NCBI RefSeq assembly: GCF_900232995.1
Contig: NZ_OCVX01000003.1
Location: 708,878-772,877, forward strand
Origin: Mycobacterium simulans
GTDB taxonomy: Bacteria; Actinomycetota; Actinomycetes; Mycobacteriales; Mycobacteriaceae
Length of the DNA: 64,000 nucleotides
Direction: 5' to 3'
This document shows positions 60,813 to 64,000 of this stretch, piece by piece. The position numbers and the translations under genes were made by a program. The notes beneath the pieces are model-generated. The model was given only the letters and a program-made list of their open reading frames with translations. It was not told where the DNA came from and did no database searches. How positions within the stretch are numbered: the first letter of the stretch is position 1; each line of letters starts with the position of its first letter.

Positions 60813-61833
60813 CTGGAACCCACCCCGGAAGAAACTGCGCAGGATTCGACCGGAGCCGACAACCTCACGGCGCGTAGCACTCGGCCTCGGCTTGCGCGGG
60901 GACACGGCCGAGGCGTGCATCAAGGGCCTGGGTACTGCGAACACACGGCGACCGGCACCAACACGGGGACGACGGCAACACTCCGGCGTGATCAAGCACC
61001 AACTGGTCGGGGAACCACAGTCCGCACTGAACCTGCTCACCAAGCAAATGGACTAGCAGAAAACGCGAAACGGCCGCGCTGTGGACGGATCCGCGCGACG
61101 GCCTCGGCGAACCAAGGATGCGCACCCGCCCAGCCGGCTGGCGCAGCCGATCACCGTCGTCGCCATCCGTCTGTACTGGCTCAGCACGACTTGCTCCGCA
61201 GGCTCGATCTCCGCCCATGCCGAAGTCGTCATCGTTGAGCGTTGATAGCGCGGCGGCGAATCCGAATGCACCGCGACCACTGTGTTGCGCGCCGGGCCCA
61301 GCTGCGGTGCGATTTCGGCCTGCGAGACTTAGCCGACCCGGCGCAACCGGCGGATCCCAGCCCGATCCTGGAAGACTGGGCGTTGATCCGGCATCTTCAC
61401 CGCAGCGAGGGTCAAGGAGATCACCCATCCAATCTGATTGGGTGGCCTACTTCTCAACCGTCGCGGCCGGCCGTGGTTCCAACCGTCGTCAAGCAGCGGA
61501 TCGGCCAATTTGACATCCGACGTGACAAGCACAGTCGCACATAGCGACTCGTCATCGGTGCCACGACGAGCGTAATCATCTGCGGTCGCTGTCGTGGTCG
61601 TGGTCGTTCCTCGAGCCTGTCCGGCGGATATGCACGGCCTATGCGCGGTGGCAATCGAGGCTGATCTGCACTATTTCTCCGACATGGTCGGCTACCTAGC
61701 CGAGGCTGTGGCGTGACGACCGCCGTCTCCAAGGAAGGGACCATCTTGGCGCGGTTTCTTAGCTCGTTCGAGCATCGTGACATCGAGTGGTGTCCACCAG
61801 GCTGGTGATCAGTGATCAGAGGCGATAATTGAG
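60813..61833. other. Gene debris between the IS30 element and the KASIII-like gene
   Basis: About one kilobase without an intact recognisable gene. Short coding-like fragments are visible on both strands, e.g. a plus-strand piece ending IKHQLVGEPQSALNLLTKQM at about 61057 and another ending YFSDMVGYLAEAVA at about 61713, neither identified. A thioesterase fragment is listed separately. The stretch indicates repeated insertion and deletion. Confidence 0.6.
61505..61610 (-). pseudogene. Fragment of a second PaaI-type thioesterase gene
   Basis: The minus strand reads TATADDYARRGTDDESLCAT followed by VLVTSDVK, matching TATANVYARRGADEESLCAT and ALVTMRNIK near the C-terminus of the thioesterase at 53614. 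Similarity also holds at base level. The upstream two thirds of the gene are missing, so it cannot be functional. Confidence 0.78.
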
Positions 61834-62778
61834 TTAGGTTATTTCGAATAGTAGCGTCGTAAATCGAAATCCCAATCCGACACCCAACATCAAAACCAAT
61901 TGACCAGATTTCAACTGGTTAGTGTTCAATAGATGCGACAATCCGAGCAACTGGTCAGATGGACCGACGTGTCCCGTTTTTTGAAGCTCACTCCAACAGG
62001 TCTTCTCAATTGAAACCCCATGACGGGCCAGGTAAAGCTGCTCTAACACGACTGGCGGAAATCCAGGAAGCAAGAAGTGGGAGATATCATCGAGCTTGAT
62101 TTCTGCTTCAGCTAACGCCGAATATATCGCGGCCGAACTTTCCTGTACAATCGTCTCGGCAAACCGGGATGCTCCCTCGATATCGGAAAGTCCTACATCT
62201 AAACCACCTGACTGCGCCAGAGATTTGCGGAGCAACACCTCGATCTCGGGCTGGCACGTCCTCGCGCTCGCAAGCAGACGAGCGAAACCTTGCTTTGTTG
62301 AGATAACTGCGGCAGCTGCCCCGTCACCCATTATGGTCCCGTTTGTCTGCCGACTTGTTTCGTCGGGCCAACTTGATGTCGCGGCAATCAATCCAGCACG
62401 CGAGGTAGGGTCACTAGAAAGTAATCGTCCAATGACCTCTATTCCCGCGACTCCACCATTGCTAGCCGCGCTTAATTCGAACGCGATAGCTTCTTTTTGG
62501 CCGAGTATCCGCTGCAGGTAGCAAACCGGGGCCAAGTGATCCATACTGCTAAATGTTATGCTCGCGTATGCAATCGCCGAGAGTGCGTCATTGGCATGGC
62601 TCGAATTCTTTAGTGCTTGCTTAGCCGCAATTCCAGCCATGACGTATTCAGGTTTATCCGACTTTGCGAAACTCTCGAAACCTGTGTTCTTTTGGTCAAT
62701 GGTAGGGTCACAGTCAATAGAAACTCTGGGCGGAAGATAACATCCCACCGAGTTTATGAAGACGCTATTCCATAGCAT
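61834..62778 (-). CDS. KASIII-like (FabH-like) protein with Ser in place of the catalytic Cys
   Basis: A 314-residue thiolase-fold protein of the ketoacyl-ACP synthase III family found in polyketide clusters. The nucleophile region reads FELSAASNGGVAGIE: the usual Cys is Ser106. The region that normally carries the catalytic His reads SHFLLPGFPPVVLEQ, where Gly239 stands where related proteins have PHF; the third site reads GHVGPSDQLLGLSHLL. It is thus unlikely to do a normal decarboxylative condensation. Ser-type members of this group act as acyltransferases, so starter transfer or ester-forming release is inferred. ATG 62778 fits GGAG (seven bases); ATG 62784 is the alternative. It follows the PKS by 28 bases, and base composition is lower in GC than that PKS. 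Confidence 0.8.
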   Translation of the reverse strand: MLWNSVFINSVGCYLPPRVSIDCDPTIDQKNTGFESFAKSDKPEYVMAGIAAKQALKNSSHANDALSAIAYASITFSSMDHLAPVCYLQRILGQKEAIAFELSAASNGGVAGIEVIGRLLSSDPTSRAGLIAATSSWPDETSRQTNGTIMGDGAAAAVISTKQGFARLLASARTCQPEIEVLLRKSLAQSGGLDVGLSDIEGASRFAETIVQESSAAIYSALAEAEIKLDDISHFLLPGFPPVVLEQLYLARHGVSIEKTCWSELQKTGHVGPSDQLLGLSHLLNTNQLKSGQLVLMLGVGLGFRFTTLLFEIT

Positions 62779-62806
62779 GCTCATTCTCCGGTTTTCGACG
62801 CTTGGG

Positions 62807-64000
62807 TCAGTAGTAATTGTCCGCTATCCAATTCGAGACGGTCATGGCCGTAATTGCGGGTTCCAGGGTCAGGGGTGAGGTGGGGGTGTTGATGTGGTCG
62901 CCGGTGCGGGGTTGTATCGTCAGCAACCTTTCTTCATCAATTGCTCTATTGGTGGGTGTGTCGAAACCTAGGTAGCGGCCGTAGCCGACCAGGGCGCTTT
63001 CGTCGTGCAGGTGGGCCATGATCGCTGGGATCACCATCGGGTTGCTGCTGATGCTGGGGTGGTCGTTGGTGGCGATAGGCGCGATGGTCACCAGGGCACA
63101 CTGACTTCGTGGTGCGGTGGTTGATTGAATTTGGTCCTGTAACGCCAGGACGTGCATCGCCGGGATACAGGTGATCGCGTGTGCAGCAAGGACAATGGCC
63201 TGACCGTCGGTGGCGCCCCGGTGGATACAGTCAAGTAGTGTCTGGGCGGCGTGATGCGCGGTCGCTGCAGGTGGTGTGCCGCCAAATCCGGGCACAATGA
63301 GCTCGGCGACCTCGACATCGCCCAGCATTCCGTCGGCAAACGCGTGGAACTGGCCGGAGAACTCAGCCAGGCATACCACCCGCACCGGCGCGTTTGCTGC
63401 GGCCTTGATGATTGTTTCGGGAAGCCTCCCCACCGAAGCGCTATGAGGCAATTGGGGGTAATCCAGACGCGACGCCGCGACGAGGATATCGATTAATGTC
63501 GCGTGTTGGTCATTGTCGAATGCAGCTTCCACCAACCGCCCAACAGGTCCCAACGGGGCCGCTGTCGTGATGGTGCTGGTGAGCTGAGTGGCTAGGTGCT
63601 CGGCGAGCGCGGCCGGGGTGGGGTGATCGAAGGTTAGGGTCGCCGGCAGGGTCAGGCCGGTGTGTGCGGTCAGGGTGTTGCGGAGTTCCAGGATGGTCAG
63701 GGAGTCGATGCCGAGGTCTTTAAAGGGCCGCTGGGGATCCAGGGCGGCCGGGTCGGGGTGGGCCAGTACGGTCGCGGTCGCTTCGCTGACCAGCCTGGTC
63801 AGGGTGTGCAGTTGCTGCTCGGGGGTTTGACCGGCCAGCCGTGCAGTCAGCGTGTCGGGGCTGGCGGTGGTCGCGGCCTGGCGGCGGGTGTGGGTCAGCC
63901 CGGACAGGACCGCCGGCAAGGGGTTGCGGCGTGCCTGGGCGGCCAACGCCGACGCAGAGATGGGGCTGGCGACCAGCATCGGCTGTTGCTGGCTTAGGGC
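62807..64000 (-). CDS. C-terminal end of a modular type I polyketide synthase: ACP and degenerate thioesterase (cut by window edge)
   Basis: The open frame continues to the last base of the window (ALSQQQPMLVASPIS at the edge), so only the last 397 codons are seen. First comes the end of a ketoreductase-ACP linker (ALAAQARRNPLPAVLSGL), then an ACP with LGIDSLTILELRNTLTAHTG (serine codon at 63701-63703). The final 250 residues resemble a thioesterase by position and by the C-terminal TGDHINTPTSP histidine motif. However the nucleophile elbow reads VLAAHAITC instead of GHSxG, with Ala where Ser is expected (codon 63176-63178). The highly regular ACP sequence is of the kind seen in mycobacterial modular PKSs such as the mycolactone synthases. 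Transcription proceeds into the KASIII-like gene. Confidence 0.85.
   Translation of the reverse strand, partial: ALSQQQPMLVASPISASALAAQARRNPLPAVLSGLTHTRRQAATTASPDTLTARLAGQTPEQQLHTLTRLVSEATATVLAHPDPAALDPQRPFKDLGIDSLTILELRNTLTAHTGLTLPATLTFDHPTPAALAEHLATQLTSTITTAAPLGPVGRLVEAAFDNDQHATLIDILVAASRLDYPQLPHSASVGRLPETIIKAAANAPVRVVCLAEFSGQFHAFADGMLGDVEVAELIVPGFGGTPPAATAHHAAQTLLDCIHRGATDGQAIVLAAHAITCIPAMHVLALQDQIQSTTAPRSQCALVTIAPIATNDHPSISSNPMVIPAIMAHLHDESALVGYGRYLGFDTPTNRAIDEERLLTIQPRTGDHINTPTSPLTLEPAITAMTVSNWIADNYY

Noticed and set aside
60865..61428. Minus-strand frame of 187 codons downstream of the IS30 element
   Set aside because: Translation has no family pattern and lies in obvious debris.

Overview
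The window is a chromosomal stretch from a slow-growing Mycobacterium related to the M. tuberculosis / M. kansasii / M. marinum lineage; the species cannot be fixed from sequence alone. The first 49 kb match, almost gene for gene and in inverted orientation, the M. tuberculosis block Rv0270 (fadD2) to Rv0231 (fadE4), often with identical protein lengths (Aac 181 aa, FadE5 611 aa, FabG4 454 aa, R2lox 314 aa, FadE4 568 aa, Rv0236A 57 aa). GTG and TTG starts, high GC and mycobacteria-specific genes (aftD, lpqI, R2lox) agree.

Layout of the conserved part. 1-9.5 kb: fadD2 (cut by the window edge), a LigD-type polymerase, a fused ATP-dependent 5-oxoprolinase, a FecB-like lipoprotein and PxpB/PxpC. 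9.5-17.1 kb: aac(2')-Ic, then a nitrogen/siroheme group (NarK3, HemD-winged-helix protein, CbiX-like chelatase, convergent nirB-nirD). 17.3-22.6 kb: hsp20 behind an HspR-like operator, an isocitrate-lyase-fold enzyme, and the sdh1 operon. 26-36.7 kb: lipid oxidation genes (fadE5, fadA2, fabG4, htdX), a ClC channel, a TetR regulator and lpqI. 36.7-49.2 kb: Rv0236A, aftD, an LMF-like membrane protein, an acetolactate-synthase-like enzyme, gabD1, R2lox with its TetR partner, and fadE4. Relative to M. tuberculosis, the narU, PPE2/cobQ1/cobU and Rv0239-Rv0240 stretches are absent. The ICL-like, 2OG-oxygenase, ClC and acetolactate-synthase-like genes appear to be extra.

Two accessory regions stand out. 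(1) A roughly 3 kb island (22.9-26.0 kb) holds a radical SAM enzyme and an MFS transporter, and is bracketed by two direct copies of the 3' end of the Rv0245-type flavin reductase gene. (2) From 49.8 kb to the right edge lies a polyketide biosynthesis cluster, all on the minus strand: the C-terminus of a modular PKS (ACP plus a thioesterase-like domain lacking the serine nucleophile), a KASIII-like protein with Ser in place of Cys, a membrane desaturase, a free-standing ACP, P450, type II thioesterase, fatty acyl-AMP ligase, PaaI-type thioesterase, a second P450 and an FAD oxidoreductase. An IS30-family element and gene debris, including a fragment of a second PaaI-type thioesterase, interrupt it between the KASIII-like gene and the desaturase.

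The ligase-ACP-desaturase trio has the composition of JamABC-type cassettes that make and load unsaturated (alkene or alkyne) fatty acyl starters. The inferred pathway is: the ligase loads a fatty acid on the ACP, the desaturase modifies it, the PKS extends it, P450s and the flavoenzyme tailor it, and the KASIII-like protein or the type II thioesterase assists release. This is the most likely undescribed system in the window. Several strong palindromes (59286-59317, 53570-53587, 47432-47448, and a matched pair at 27649 and 31318) are candidate operators.
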